Assembly: GCF_001425625.1 (NCBI RefSeq)
Contig: NZ_LMCP01000012.1
Span: 64,620-128,619 of the forward strand
Length of the DNA stretch: 64,000 nt
Source of the DNA: Mesorhizobium sp. Root102
GTDB taxonomy: Bacteria; Pseudomonadota; Alphaproteobacteria; Rhizobiales; Rhizobiaceae
Direction of reading: 5' to 3'
Positions 17,861 through 27,054 of this stretch are shown in pieces. The position numbers were made by a program, and so were the translations under genes. Below the pieces are notes generated by a model. That model was not told the DNA's origin. It saw nothing but the letters and a program-made list of their open reading frames with translations, and searched no databases. Position 1 is the first letter of the stretch. Every line of letters begins with the position of its first letter.

Positions 17861-18832
17861 CTAATGCCTCCTCGCCAGCTTCGGCGGATGCCCATGCTCC
17901 TCGCGAAAGGCCCGGGCAAAACTCGACATCGAGGCGAAGCCGCAGGCGAGCGCGACGTCGCGCACGGCGAGTGTCGAGTGCGCCAGGAGATCCGCGGCGC
18001 GTTTCAACCTGAGCCGCCGGTAGTAGCCATTGGGCGAGATGTCGAGTTCGGAGCGAAAGGAGCGTTCGAGCTTGTCGGAGGAGACGCCGAGCTTCGCGGT
18101 CAGCTCGGCCATGCCGAGCCGTTCTTCCACCGCTTCCTCCATGATGGCGATGGCCGACAGCACCAGTTCGTTCTGGACGCCGGTGCGCAGGCGAAGCGGC
18201 ATCATCTTGCGGTCGATGCTGGAACGCAGCTGGCTGTGCACGAACCATTCGGCGACACCGGCGGCAAGCTCGGCGCCGTAGTCGCGGGTGACGATCTCCA
18301 GCATCATGTCGAGGCTGCCGACGCCGCCGGCCGAGGTGAAGCGCTTGCGGTCGATGACATAGAGGTCGCGCCGGAGCTCGATGTTGGGGAAGGCCTCGGT
18401 GAAGGCCGCCTGGCTGGTCCAGTGCAAGGTGCAGGCATGGCCGTCGAGCAGGCCGGCCCGCGCCAGGAAGAACGCCGCATCCGCCACCGCGCCGATATGG
18501 GCGCCACCCCGCAGGCTCTTGCGGATCCAGCTTGCCGCATCCTCGGCGACGAGGTGATCGGCATCGCCGCCCGAGCAGACGACGATGCGGTCGACCTTGG
18601 GAGCATCCTCGGCATAGAAGCCCGGCTGGATGACGACGCCGTTCGAGGCCTCGACCGATCCCTTCGTGCCGCCGACGATGATCCAGCGATAGCACTGCCG
18701 CTTGGCCAGGATATTGGCGGCGCGCAGCGGCTCGATGACGGAACTGAACGCCATCATCGGAAAGCCGGGGAACACCAGCACCGCGAAGGTGAGGGGTGTT
18801 TCGGTCGGTTTGGGTGGTTCGCGCGTGGCCAT
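17861..18832 (-). CDS. GlxA-family AraC-type transcriptional regulator
   Basis: A 323-residue regulator. Residues ~15-185 form a DJ-1/PfpI-like (class I glutamine amidotransferase-like) domain starting 'LTFAVLVFPGFPMMAFSS', and residues ~215-320 carry two AraC helix-turn-helices ('MAELTAKLGVSSDKLERSF' and 'VRDVALACGFASMSSFARAF'). This architecture is shared with regulators of choline, carnitine, dimethylglycine and arginine catabolism (GbdR, CdhR, ArgR types), which sense quaternary amines or amino acids. It is encoded just upstream of the M24-isochorismatase-hydrolase-SBP cluster on the same strand and is its likely regulator (inference). Confidence 0.9.
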   Translation of the reverse strand: MATREPPKPTETPLTFAVLVFPGFPMMAFSSVIEPLRAANILAKRQCYRWIIVGGTKGSVEASNGVVIQPGFYAEDAPKVDRIVVCSGGDADHLVAEDAASWIRKSLRGGAHIGAVADAAFFLARAGLLDGHACTLHWTSQAAFTEAFPNIELRRDLYVIDRKRFTSAGGVGSLDMMLEIVTRDYGAELAAGVAEWFVHSQLRSSIDRKMMPLRLRTGVQNELVLSAIAIMEEAVEERLGMAELTAKLGVSSDKLERSFRSELDISPNGYYRRLRLKRAADLLAHSTLAVRDVALACGFASMSSFARAFREEHGHPPKLARRH

Positions 18833-18924
18833 GGGCGCTGAACTTCGGGCAGATGGGGTTCGGCGTCAATTCGGTCGTTGGCCGGTCAGTTCATCATGCG
18901 AAGTCAGCAAGTTGATTTGAGCTT

Positions 18925-20106
18925 CTAACCCCCCAGCGCCTGGTCCAGATCCGCGATCAGATCATCGCCATCCTCGATCCCCGCCGACAGACGCACCAGT
19001 GAATCCGATATGCCGATCTCCGCCCGCTTCTCGGCCGGAATCGAGCCATGCGTCATCAGCGCCGGGTGCTCGATCAGGCTTTCCACCCCGCCGAGGCTTT
19101 CGGCGAGCGTGAACAGCTGCGTGCGTTCGAGGAAACGTTTGGTGCCGGCGAGGTCGCGGTCGAGCACCGCCGTGATCATGCCGCCGAAGGCATGCATCTG
19201 GCGCTTGGCGATATCGTGCTGCGGGTGGCTGGCGAGGCCGGGATAGATGACGCGGCGCACGTCGGGGCGCGCTTCCAGCCACTGCGCGATCTTGAGACCA
19301 TTGGCGGAATGACGCTCCATGCGCAGCGCCAAAGTCTTGAGACCGCGCAGCGCCAGAAAACTGTCGAACGGGCCCGAAATGGCGCCGATGGCGTTCTGCA
19401 GGAATTTCAGCTGCGTGGCCAAATCCTTGTTGTCGCCGACTATCGCCACGCCGCCGACCATGTCGGAGTGGCCGTTGAGATATTTGGTCGTCGAGTGCAC
19501 GACGATGTCGATGCCGAGTTCCAGCGGCCGCTGGATATAGGGGCTGCAGAAGGTGTTGTCGGCGACCGACAAAATCCCATGGCGCTTGGCGAGGGCCGCG
19601 ACGCCTTCGAGGTCGACGATGCGCAACAGCGGGTTGGTCGGGGTCTCGACCCAGAGCATTTTCGTCTCGGGGCGGATCGCGGCTTCCACGGCGGCCAGAT
19701 CGGTGAAATCGACGAACGAGACCTGCAGATTGGCGGAGCGTTTCCGCACCCGCTCCATCAGCCGGAAGGAGCCGCCATAGATGTCGTCGGTGGCAACGAT
19801 ATGGGCGCCGGAATCGAGCAGTTCGAGGACGGTGGCGATCGAGGCCAGGCCGGAGGCGAAGGCGAAAGCGGCCGAGCCGCTTTCGAGGTCGGCCACGGCG
19901 CGCTCGAAGGCAAAGCGCGTCGGGTTCTGGCTGCGCGCATATTCAAAGCCCTTGTGCACGCCGGGCGACTGCTGGGCAAAGGTCGAGGTGGCGTAGATCG
20001 GCACCATTACCGCGCCGGTCAGCGGGTCGTGGCTCTGGCCGCCATGGATGGTGCGCGTCGAGAAGGCAAGGCGGTTCTTGCCCGACTGTGAAGTCTTGGT
20101 GTTCAT
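18925..20106 (-). CDS. cystathionine gamma-lyase / gamma-synthase (PLP enzyme)
   Basis: A 393-residue member of the Cys/Met metabolism PLP family. 'STRTIHGGQSHDPLTGAVM' lies near the N-terminus, and the PLP lysine is in HSTTKYLNGHSD. 'SLGGVESLIEHPALMTH' and 'VRLSAGIEDGDDLIADL' lie near the end. Sequence alone cannot separate gamma-lyase (cystathionine to cysteine) from gamma-synthase or homocysteine-forming relatives. Its start overlaps the stop of the cystathionine beta-synthase gene by four bases, which makes gamma-lyase in reverse transsulfuration the best call. Confidence 0.92.
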   Translation of the reverse strand: MNTKTSQSGKNRLAFSTRTIHGGQSHDPLTGAVMVPIYATSTFAQQSPGVHKGFEYARSQNPTRFAFERAVADLESGSAAFAFASGLASIATVLELLDSGAHIVATDDIYGGSFRLMERVRKRSANLQVSFVDFTDLAAVEAAIRPETKMLWVETPTNPLLRIVDLEGVAALAKRHGILSVADNTFCSPYIQRPLELGIDIVVHSTTKYLNGHSDMVGGVAIVGDNKDLATQLKFLQNAIGAISGPFDSFLALRGLKTLALRMERHSANGLKIAQWLEARPDVRRVIYPGLASHPQHDIAKRQMHAFGGMITAVLDRDLAGTKRFLERTQLFTLAESLGGVESLIEHPALMTHGSIPAEKRAEIGISDSLVRLSAGIEDGDDLIADLDQALGG

Positions 20107-21524
20107 CGTGCGCGCCTCAAATGGTTGATCAGGTCGATGCGGGTTATCAGGCCGACGAACTCGTCGCCGTCGAAGATGATGGCGACCTCGTTGCGGTCGA
20201 ACACCGGCAGCAGCGCGTCAAGCGTCTGGCTGGCCTGCAGCGTGTGCAGATTGGAGGTCATCGCCGTGCGCACCGGTCCGTTGAAGCGCTCCCAGCGGCC
20301 TTCATAAGGACCGTCGACATGAGCAAGGATATCGCTTTCGTCGACGATGCCGACAAGCTTGCCATTGTCGAGCACCGGCAACTGCGAGACATCGGAGCGG
20401 CGCATGCGGCCATAGGCGTTGAGCAGGCTTTCGTCCGGGCCGACGGAGACCGTGTCGCCGGTGCGGTGCGAGCGCATCACCAGATCGCGCAGATCGCCAT
20501 GCTGCTCCTGTTCGGCCAGGCCCTGCTCGGCCAGCCAGAAATCGTCGAACACCTTCGACAGATATTTGTTGCCGCTGTCGCAGACAAAGGTGACGACGCG
20601 CCTAGGCACCGTCTGCTCGCGGCAATAGCGCAAAGCCGCCGACAGCAGCGTGCCCGACGACGAGCCGGCCAGGATGCCTTCCTTGGACAGCAGGTCGCGC
20701 ACCGCCAGCATGCTTTGCTTGTCCGGGATGGAATAGGCCTTCTTGACCAGCGACAGGTCGGCATTGGGCGGTACGAAATCCTCGCCGATGCCTTCCACGG
20801 TCCAGCTGCCGGCCTCTTCCATCTTGCCGGTCTTGATCAGCGGCGCCAGCACCGAGCCTACCGGATCGGCCAGGATCATCTCGGTCTTCGGCGACACTTT
20901 CGCGAAGTAACGGCCAAGCCCGGTCAGCGTGCCGCCGGAGCCGACGCCGACGACCACCGCGTCGACATCGCCGTCGAGCTGCGAAAAGATTTCCGGACCG
21001 GTCGTGGTTTCGTGCGCCAGCGGGTTGGCCGGGTTGGCGAACTGGTTGGCATAGAAGGCGCCGGGCGTTTCCGCCGCGATCTTCTCGGCCATGTCCTGAT
21101 AGTATTCGGCATGGCCCTTGCCGACATCGGAACGCGTCATGCGCACCTCGGCGCCGAGCGCGCGCAGATGCTGGATCTTTTCGCGCGACATCTTGTCTGG
21201 CACGACCAGCACGATGCGATAGCCCTTGGGGATGCCGACCTGGGCAAGGCCAAGGCCGGTGTTGCCCGCGGTCGCCTCGACAATGGTGCCGCCGCGCCTG
21301 AGCTTTCCCTTCCGCTCGGCCGCCGCAATCATCGACAGCGCGATGCGGTCCTTGATCGAGCCGCCGGGATTCTGGCTTTCGAGCTTGATGAACAGCCGGC
21401 ATTTGCCGGTGTCGAACTTGGTCAGCTCGACGACCGGCGTCTGGCCGATCAGGTCGAGAACCGATTTGTAGGGCGGACGCAGGCGGGACAATTCGTCGGG
21501 TGCTGCGATCTCGTGCTCGCTCAT
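20103..21524 (-). CDS. cystathionine beta-synthase
   Basis: A 473-residue enzyme joining homocysteine and serine to cystathionine. The catalytic domain (residues ~15-330) has the PLP lysine motif SQNPGGSIKDRIALSM and the phosphate-binding GVGSGGTLTG. The C-terminal ~120 residues hold two CBS domains ('MRRSDVSQLPVLDNGKLVGI' and 'FDRNEVAIIFDGDEFVGLIT'). There is no N-terminal heme domain, as is usual in bacteria. The start at 21524 (MSEHEIAAPDEL) is chosen; a further 62 open codons upstream run through repeat-like sequence. It heads a two-gene operon with the gamma-lyase for cysteine synthesis from homocysteine. Confidence 0.93.
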   Translation of the reverse strand: MSEHEIAAPDELSRLRPPYKSVLDLIGQTPVVELTKFDTGKCRLFIKLESQNPGGSIKDRIALSMIAAAERKGKLRRGGTIVEATAGNTGLGLAQVGIPKGYRIVLVVPDKMSREKIQHLRALGAEVRMTRSDVGKGHAEYYQDMAEKIAAETPGAFYANQFANPANPLAHETTTGPEIFSQLDGDVDAVVVGVGSGGTLTGLGRYFAKVSPKTEMILADPVGSVLAPLIKTGKMEEAGSWTVEGIGEDFVPPNADLSLVKKAYSIPDKQSMLAVRDLLSKEGILAGSSSGTLLSAALRYCREQTVPRRVVTFVCDSGNKYLSKVFDDFWLAEQGLAEQEQHGDLRDLVMRSHRTGDTVSVGPDESLLNAYGRMRRSDVSQLPVLDNGKLVGIVDESDILAHVDGPYEGRWERFNGPVRTAMTSNLHTLQASQTLDALLPVFDRNEVAIIFDGDEFVGLITRIDLINHLRRAR

Positions 21525-21673
21525 ATCGATGCTCCATGACCAAGCGACCGCCTCGTGGCAGAGCGGCAGCGTATCCTCTTTTCCAGTCCTTTGCAGTCGG
21601 AAAGAAGACAGATCGTGCCAATGAACTGGCCAGATGAGGAATGAAATTCCGGGGTTGGCCCGGTCAGTGGGGC

Positions 21674-21840
21674 ACGCCCCCCTCTGGCCTGCCGGCCATC
21701 TCCTCCACAAGGAGGGAGATTGGCTGTCACCACGGCTTTCGTCAATTTTTTGACGTTGGGAGGCGGGCGGAGCGCTGAAGCTGCCAATCTCCCCACCCGT
21801 GGGGGAGATGGCCGGCAGGCCAGAGGGGGGCGCCGTAGAG
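21674..21840. repeat. inverted pair of family A palindromic repeats
   Basis: Copies at 21674-21724 and 21783-21840 in opposite orientation around a ~58-base spacer. The outer arms (CCCCCCTCTGGCCTGCCGGC and its complement) match across nearly 50 bases, so the whole stretch can fold into one long hairpin. It fills the 333-base gap between the FAD oxidoreductase gene and the beta-synthase gene. Confidence 0.8.
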
Positions 21841-21857
21841 CGCTACCCGCAACCGCT

Positions 21858-23192
21858 TCACCCCAGCAGCTGCTTGCTCAGCCTGGCACACTGCACCCGG
21901 ATATCCGGAATGGCGTCGATCTCGAAAAAGGTGCCGCGCGTCAGCGGGCCGACGGCGAGGATCTTGGCGGAAACCGCGCCATCGCTGGCGATGGTCTCGC
22001 AATTGGCCGAGACGTCGAGGCCGATGCGCAGCGGGTCCGGCCGGGCCAGGCCGCGGTCGACCAGCGAGCGCACGACGCTGTTCGACGAGGTCGAGATGTC
22101 CCTGACGATGCCCGAGCAATCGTAGATGCGGGCGACCTCGAAGGTCTCGAGGCGCTGGGTGTGGCGTGACTGGACCTGGACGGTGAATTCACCACCCTTG
22201 GCGATGTCGACGACGCGCCCGGCGACCAGGCGGATGCGGCCGGATTGGACGGCCTCCGTGACGCGGGCGTAGACCTCGGGCGCCATGCGATGGCGGTGGA
22301 TGTCCCACCAGGCCTTGGTGTGTTCGACAAAGCGGCGCTTGGCGGAAGCGGGCCAGTTCTGCCAGATCTTCTGGTTGAACGGCCGCAGGCCGTCGACGAC
22401 GTCGCGCCAGTCGATGCCGGCCTTCTGGTTCTCCTTGATCAGGTCGCGGAACCAGCCGACGAAATAGGACAATTGGGTGCCGAGCGGAATGTCGGCGACG
22501 TCGAGCTTGATCGGATTGCCCTTGCGATGCGGCGAGGGCAGCAGGCCACGCCGCGACACCGCGATGATGTCGCCGCGATGGCCGCGCTGTTCCAGCGCCA
22601 GGAACGCGTCGACCATGCTGAGGCCGGTGCCGAGCACCATGACGCTTCTGTCGGGATCAAGCGCTGTATCGGCTTCCGAGCCCATCCTGATGGCATGGCC
22701 TTGCGCCGGCTCCTCGTCATGACCGGTAGCCAGCACGGCCAGATGCGCAACCACGCTGGTGCCGTTGGCCAGCGCCACCTCGACGCCGGACGCTGTGGGG
22801 GTGATCGAGAGGCTTTCCTCGCGGACCAGGCGAAGCCGCCCTGTCTGCTTTTCCCGCGCTTCCAGATCGTCCAGCAACTCGCCGAGGTAACGGGCATAGA
22901 TGCTGCGTGGCGCGTAGACCGGTGCCTGTTCGGGGGTTGCAAAGCCGCGCTCCAGCAGCCAGCGCCAGAAATTACCGGGATCGTCGGCATAGGCGCTCAT
23001 GCCGGCGGCGCTGACGTTCAGCACATGTGCCGACAGCAGCGTCGAATAGGCGATGCCCTGGCCGAAATGCGGGCGCTTTTCGATCAGCGTGACGCGCAGG
23101 TCGGGATTGGTCGATTTTAGGAGATGTGCGGCCAGCACGACGCCGCTGGCGCCGCCGCCGACAATGATGATCGAGTTGGCGCGCCCGGTCAT
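21858..23192 (-). CDS. FAD/NAD(P)-binding oxidoreductase of unknown substrate
   Basis: A 444-residue flavoprotein. The N-terminal dinucleotide fold has [15 protein letters not shown], then '[18 protein letters not shown]' and '[20 protein letters not shown]'. This is the pattern of the FAD-NAD(P)-binding family (NAD_binding_9) rather than of classical disulfide or monooxygenase families. A second nucleotide site lies near '[17 protein letters not shown]'. No characterised close relative comes to mind. It follows the Rrf2 regulator gene by 22 bases on the same strand, so the two are probably co-transcribed. Confidence 0.85.
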   Translation of the reverse strand: MTGRANSIIIVGGGASGVVLAAHLLKSTNPDLRVTLIEKRPHFGQGIAYSTLLSAHVLNVSAAGMSAYADDPGNFWRWLLERGFATPEQAPVYAPRSIYARYLGELLDDLEAREKQTGRLRLVREESLSITPTASGVEVALANGTSVVAHLAVLATGHDEEPAQGHAIRMGSEADTALDPDRSVMVLGTGLSMVDAFLALEQRGHRGDIIAVSRRGLLPSPHRKGNPIKLDVADIPLGTQLSYFVGWFRDLIKENQKAGIDWRDVVDGLRPFNQKIWQNWPASAKRRFVEHTKAWWDIHRHRMAPEVYARVTEAVQSGRIRLVAGRVVDIAKGGEFTVQVQSRHTQRLETFEVARIYDCSGIVRDISTSSNSVVRSLVDRGLARPDPLRIGLDVSANCETIASDGAVSAKILAVGPLTRGTFFEIDAIPDIRVQCARLSKQLLG

Positions 23193-23214
23193 GCGCGCAC
23201 CAGCAGTGCCAGAC

Positions 23215-23691
23215 TCAGGCCTGGACCTTCATGGCGACCGGCAGGTCGTCGATGTCCCTCGCGACCGAAAGGTCGTCGAGGACCATGTCGCGCATTTCGG
23301 CGAGGCTGCGCTGATCGAGCACCTCGGCGATCGCCTGCCGAACCTCGAGCATCAGATGTCGGACTTGGCATGTCGCCTCGTCGCAATCTTCACAGCGCTG
23401 GTATTGGGTGCGGCTGGCGCAAGGGATCGGCGCCAGCGGTCCGTCGAGGACGCGCACGACATGGCCGACCTTGATCTCGTCGGCAGGGCGCGCCAGGCGA
23501 TAGCCACCATCCTTGCCCTTGCGGCTCTGGACGAAACCGGCATTGCGCAGCTCGCCCAGGATGGCGTCGAGAAATTTCTTCGGGATGTTGTTGCCGGTGG
23601 CGACGTCGTTGACGAAGGCGAGCTGTCCGGCCGGCAATCGCGCGAGGTGGACAAGCGCCTTGAGGCCGTACTTACCCTTTTTTGTGAGCAT
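23215..23691 (-). CDS. Rrf2-family transcriptional regulator
   Basis: A 158-residue Rrf2 protein. The winged helix starts MLTKKGKYGLKALVHLARLP, with the recognition region 'IPKKFLDAILGELRNAGFVQ' and the wing 'SRKGKDGGYRL'. Four cysteines lie at 91, 100, 103 and 108; the first three fit the spacing expected of an Fe-S sensing Rrf2 protein (IscR/RirA/NsrR type). Rrf2 proteins also include CymR, the cysteine-metabolism repressor. Encoded upstream of the FAD oxidoreductase and the transsulfuration genes, it may sense sulfur, iron or redox state; this is inference. Confidence 0.92.
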   Translation of the reverse strand: MLTKKGKYGLKALVHLARLPAGQLAFVNDVATGNNIPKKFLDAILGELRNAGFVQSRKGKDGGYRLARPADEIKVGHVVRVLDGPLAPIPCASRTQYQRCEDCDEATCQVRHLMLEVRQAIAEVLDQRSLAEMRDMVLDDLSVARDIDDLPVAMKVQA

Positions 23692-23775
23692 GAAATCAAG
23701 ATTTCTCTGTCATGCGACGGCATGGAACCATCGGTTGCGCAATGCCCGGCGTGCGTCCCCGCCGCGTCAAGGCTA

Positions 23776-23812
23776 CTATAATACATAAATTCTAGCGTCA
23801 TAATGTACAAGC
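23776..23812 (-). promoter_or_regulatory. AT-rich promoter/operator candidate for the Rrf2 gene
   Basis: In an otherwise GC-rich context this stretch is AT-rich. On the minus strand TTGTAC is followed 17 bases later by TATGTA and TATTATAG. AT-rich partial dyads (GAATTTATG, CATTATG) overlap it and would suit Rrf2 autoregulation. The remainder of 23813-24151 is an unusually AT-rich, gene-poor stretch with nothing recognisable. Confidence 0.35.
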
Positions 23813-24151
23813 CGAAGACTGTTGATTTTACTTCGTTTTCAAGCCGCAGTAGCCGTTTTGTCGGGCCTCTGTGCCCTTGAGAGCGCAAAAATGCGCTTTG
23901 ATGGCAGCGGGATGGCAAATGGTCCTCCAGAGCCGGATGTAGCTTGCATCGACTCACGCGACGGCAAAAGCCGATCCATGCCGCGAGCTATCATGGTGAT
24001 GTGGTGACCGCTCATCGCCGGCTCAAACTCCCTCATATCGATAAGATTACTATACTTACCCCCAAACACGCGGAACGCATTTTCAAATCCGCACCTGTTT
24101 GAGGCATGGATTTGCCTGGCGGGGGTCCAGAGGGGGAATTCTCGTTCGCGG

Positions 24152-24442
24152 GTGGCTTGGCGATGCAGCGAACCTTCGCGTCTCTTTGTCCTGCGGGCAG
24201 TTGCCTTGACCCGCATCGAGATGCAGCAATTGCTGGAACGCATCTGGCTGGCGCAGAAGTTCACCACAGTGCTGGTCACGCATGAAGTCGCCGAGGCGGT
24301 TGCGCTCGCCGACTGGGTCGTGATGATCAGCGCCGGCAAAATCGCGCTTGATCTGGATGTGCCCGTCGAACGGCCGCGGCGGCGCGGTTCGGTCGAGCTT
24401 GCCCGCGTGGAGGGCAAGATACTGGATCGGCTGTTCGGGTAG
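24152..24442 (+). pseudogene. 3' remnant of a sulfonate/nitrate-type ABC ATPase gene (ssuB-like)
   Basis: The last ~80 codons match the C-terminal part of SsuB/TauB-type ATPases: [15 protein letters not shown], then [17 protein letters not shown] (H-loop), '[20 protein letters not shown]' and the terminal '[11 protein letters not shown]'. The Walker A, Q-loop, signature and Walker B regions are missing. Just upstream, in another frame, '[11 protein letters not shown]' recalls the SGGMAQR signature, so the gene seems to have decayed by deletion and frameshift. No permease or binding-protein gene is left. A functional protein from the ATG at 24152 is very unlikely. Confidence 0.7.
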
Positions 24443-24559
24443 GTCTGTCGGGGACAGGGCATTCGGAGTTGGCCGAGGCTTCCCCCTGCTTCGTCACGTA
24501 TGGGCGAAGCAAGGCGCTGGCCGCGCGTCGGATCGCCAGCGCATGAGCTCGCGCCTTTC

Positions 24560-24610
24560 CTCTCCCCCGTCGAACGGGGTAGAGGTGTCGAGCGAAGCTC
24601 GACGGAGTAG
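24560..24610. repeat. short double-hairpin repeat
   Basis: CCCCGTCGAACGGGG (stem of 5) at 24565-24579 is followed by TCGAGCGAAGCTCGA (6-bp stem, 3-base loop) at 24588-24602. It resembles the 'gtcgagcgaagctcgac' intergenic palindromes common in rhizobia. It lies between the ssuB remnant and the small membrane protein gene. Confidence 0.5.
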
Positions 24611-24638
24611 GGGTCGACCTTTCATCGAAGCTCACACC

Positions 24639-24815
24639 CTACCGGTTCGCCCAGACCAGCCCCACCAGGCCAACCAGCATGGTGACGATGCCGATATAGA
24701 GCCATTGCGACTGGCCGGTCATGAAGCTGCCGCCAATCACGCCGATGCCTTGCAGCGACCACAGCGCGCCGATGGCAAGCACAATCAACGCCAGCAGATT
24801 TTTGGTCAGTCTCAT
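24639..24815 (-). CDS. small two-helix membrane protein
   Basis: A 58-residue protein with two hydrophobic helices (residues ~6-24 and ~37-55) joined by a Gly-rich turn 'IGVIGGSFMTGQSQW' and ending in VWANR. The start at 24815 (MRLTKNLLALIVL) gives a typical small membrane protein; the 29 open codons upstream are polar and probably not translated. Similar short proteins of unknown function are common in rhizobia. No partner gene is adjacent. Confidence 0.6.
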   Translation of the reverse strand: MRLTKNLLALIVLAIGALWSLQGIGVIGGSFMTGQSQWLYIGIVTMLVGLVGLVWANR

Positions 24816-25124
24816 TGCCGGATCTCGCTTTCGAAGTCGATCGATTGCGGCGCCATGGCCGCGATGAAAGAGCCAAAGGAAGCGGCGCGATTGCGTCGAC
24901 ATTTACTTGGATATCTATGCTCGATCTTGTCAAACAAATTCCGGATATCGGCGCGAAGATCATCATCAATTGATCTCTTCTTGCCGGAAAATCCCTGACA
25001 GACTGTTACCCAATGACTCTAAACGTGTGCCGCTGCCACGGAACCGCCAGATCATTGCCGCATTTCCTGCCTTATTTGGCACCTAACGGCTGGGGTCTGT
25101 CAAAGAACGGAGCCATCCCTCAAC
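24816..25124. other. 309-base intergenic stretch
   Basis: No frame resembles a known protein. It has a more AT-rich part at about 24900-25020. The 3' part must hold the rlpA-like gene's promoter, but no clear -35/-10 pair is visible. Confidence 0.5.
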
Positions 25125-25484
25125 ATGAAGAACTCAAAACAGACCGTGCTTGTCGCGGTAACGATCGCTGCTGGCCTAATGGTCGGCGCTTCTTCGGCAA
25201 CCGCCGCCGCCCAGTGCGGCCGTGCCTCGTGGTATGCCCTGCACTCCAAGACCGCATCGGGCGAGCGCATGAACCCGTCGGCGATGACCGCCGCCCACCG
25301 CACTTTGCCCTTCGGCACCAAGCTCAGGGTCACCAACAAGAACAACGGTCGCAGCGTCATCGTGCGCATCAACGATCGCGGCCCGTTCATCAAGGGTCGC
25401 GTGCTCGACCTGTCGAAGGGTGCGGCCGGCCAGCTCGGCTTCATCGGCTCCGGCCACACCGCCGTGTGCATGGCGCGCGTCTGA
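25125..25484 (+). CDS. RlpA-like septal lytic transglycosylase (short form)
   Basis: A 119-residue exported protein: signal peptide to about residue 28 (ending SSATAAA), then a single double-psi beta-barrel domain. It has the RlpA motifs ASWYA, '[20 protein letters not shown]', '[20 protein letters not shown]' and DRGPF. RlpA enzymes cleave naked glycan strands at the septum. The C-terminal SPOR domain that localises full-length RlpA is absent, so this is a stand-alone barrel, as is frequent in Hyphomicrobiales. Two cysteines (in QCGRASW and AVCMARV) may form a disulfide. Confidence 0.88.
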   Translation: MKNSKQTVLVAVTIAAGLMVGASSATAAAQCGRASWYALHSKTASGERMNPSAMTAAHRTLPFGTKLRVTNKNNGRSVIVRINDRGPFIKGRVLDLSKGAAGQLGFIGSGHTAVCMARV

Positions 25485-25500
25485 TGCGACTATTTCCTGG

Positions 25501-25547
25501 ACCATGATCTCTGCCGAAAACCCGAATCCACTTCTCGGGATCATGGT
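25501..25547. repeat. palindromic intergenic element
   Basis: Outer arms ACCATGATC (25501-25509) and GATCATGGT (25539-25547) are perfect complements enclosing a spacer with CCGAAAACCCG and CTTCTCGGG. This resembles the abundant GATCATG...CATGATC elements of Mesorhizobium intergenic DNA. It lies 17 bases behind the rlpA-like gene and could act as its 3' hairpin. Confidence 0.6.
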
Positions 25548-25776
25548 CGAGTGTCCGGCAAGAGGGGCCGGACACATTACTTACACATTTCGCAGCCGCA
25601 CACTGAGCCGGCTGGCGCCGTTCAGGGCCGATTCCCACTGCCTTGACCCAAAGAAACATTGGTCACGCCGCGTGACGTATTGCATCGCAGCAATTAGTTG
25701 TTAACTTCGCCGCGAGACATTCAAGGCTCGGCGCTGCTCGTCGTCCCTTCGGTCGCAGGCAGCAGCGGGGTTCTCG

Positions 25777-27054
25777 ATGTTCTACCAGCTCTATGAAATG
25801 AACCACGCTGCCTTGCAGCCGGCGCGTCTCTATGCCGACGCGGTGCGGCTGTTCTACACCAATCCGCTCAATCCGTTTTCCCATACGCCCTGGGGCCGTT
25901 CGGTCGCGGCGACCGCCGAATTGTTCGAGCGCACCACGCGCCGCTACGGCAAGCCGACCTTCGGCCTCGACAAGACAGTGGTCGACTGGAAGAGCGTCGA
26001 GGTCACCGAAAGGACCGTCTGGTCGAAGCCGTTCTGCAAAGTCGTCCGCTTTGAACGCGCCATTCCTGCCGGGCGCAGGCCGGATCCGAAGCTTTTGATC
26101 GTGGCGCCGATGTCGGGCCACTATGCGACGCTGCTGCGCGGCACGGTGGAAGCCATGCTGCCCCATGCCGACGTGCACATCACCGACTGGGTCGATGCCC
26201 GCATGGTGCCGCTGGCCGACGGCAGTTTCGATCTCGACGACTATATCGACTACGTCATCGACATGCTGCATGCGCTCGGACCCGACACGCATGTGATGGC
26301 GGTGTGCCAGCCTTCCGTGCCGGTGCTGGCCGCCGTGGCGCTGATGGAAACGAAGGGCGATCCCTTCGTGCCCTCCACGATGACCTTGATGGGCGGGCCG
26401 ATCGACACCCGCAGCAATCCGACCGCGGTCAATTTGCTGGCGCAGGAAAAGGGCATCGACTGGTTCCGCGACAATGTCGTCATGGTTGCGCCCTGGCCGG
26501 TACCGGGCTTCGGCCGCGAGGTCTATCCAGGCTTCCTGCAGCTTTCCGGCTTCATGAGCATGAACCTCGACCGCCACATCATCGCCCACAAGGACTTCTT
26601 CATGCACCTGGTGAAGCATGATGGCGACAATGCCGAGAAGCACCGCGATTTCTACGACGAGTATCTGGCGGTCATGGACCTGACGGCGGAGTTCTACCTG
26701 CAGACGGTCGACACCGTCTTCGTGCGCCAGGCCTTGCCCAAGGGCGAGATGACGCATCGCGGCACCAGGATCGATCCGTCAGCGATCCGCAACGTCGCGC
26801 TGTTCACGGTCGAGGGCGAGAATGACGACATTTCCGGCCTTGGCCAGACCAAGGCGGCGCATGATCTGTGCCCCAACATTCCTGCTGAGCGGCATGCCCA
26901 CTACATGCAGCCGGCGGTCGGCCATTACGGCGTATTCAACGGCTCGCGTTTCCGCTCCGAGATCGTGCCGCGCATCGTCGACTTCATCACCAGCTATGGC
27001 CGCCAGGAGCGTGTCGCGGTGAAGCCGAAGCTTGTCCGTACCGCCAAAAGATAA
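25777..27054 (+). CDS. phaZ: intracellular polyhydroxyalkanoate depolymerase
   Basis: A 425-residue intracellular PHB depolymerase of the PhaZ family, which releases 3-hydroxybutyrate from storage granules in the cytoplasm. The start MFYQLYEMNHAALQPAR is the family N-terminus, and there is no signal peptide. The alpha/beta hydrolase core has the elbow 'VMAVCQPSVPVLAA', with Cys in the nucleophile position as in the Ralstonia PhaZ1 type. The catalytic His lies near the end in 'QPAVGHYGVFNGSRF'. The gene stands alone, with 292 bases before it and 247 after. Confidence 0.93.
   Translation: MFYQLYEMNHAALQPARLYADAVRLFYTNPLNPFSHTPWGRSVAATAELFERTTRRYGKPTFGLDKTVVDWKSVEVTERTVWSKPFCKVVRFERAIPAGRRPDPKLLIVAPMSGHYATLLRGTVEAMLPHADVHITDWVDARMVPLADGSFDLDDYIDYVIDMLHALGPDTHVMAVCQPSVPVLAAVALMETKGDPFVPSTMTLMGGPIDTRSNPTAVNLLAQEKGIDWFRDNVVMVAPWPVPGFGREVYPGFLQLSGFMSMNLDRHIIAHKDFFMHLVKHDGDNAEKHRDFYDEYLAVMDLTAEFYLQTVDTVFVRQALPKGEMTHRGTRIDPSAIRNVALFTVEGENDDISGLGQTKAAHDLCPNIPAERHAHYMQPAVGHYGVFNGSRFRSEIVPRIVDFITSYGRQERVAVKPKLVRTAKR

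Noticed and set aside
17665..21840. CRISPR array
   Set aside because: The repeats are few, palindromic, inverted and widely spaced, with no regular spacers and no cas genes.
24152..24442. Intact ABC ATPase gene
   Set aside because: Only the C-terminal third of the family remains; Walker A and Walker B are absent.
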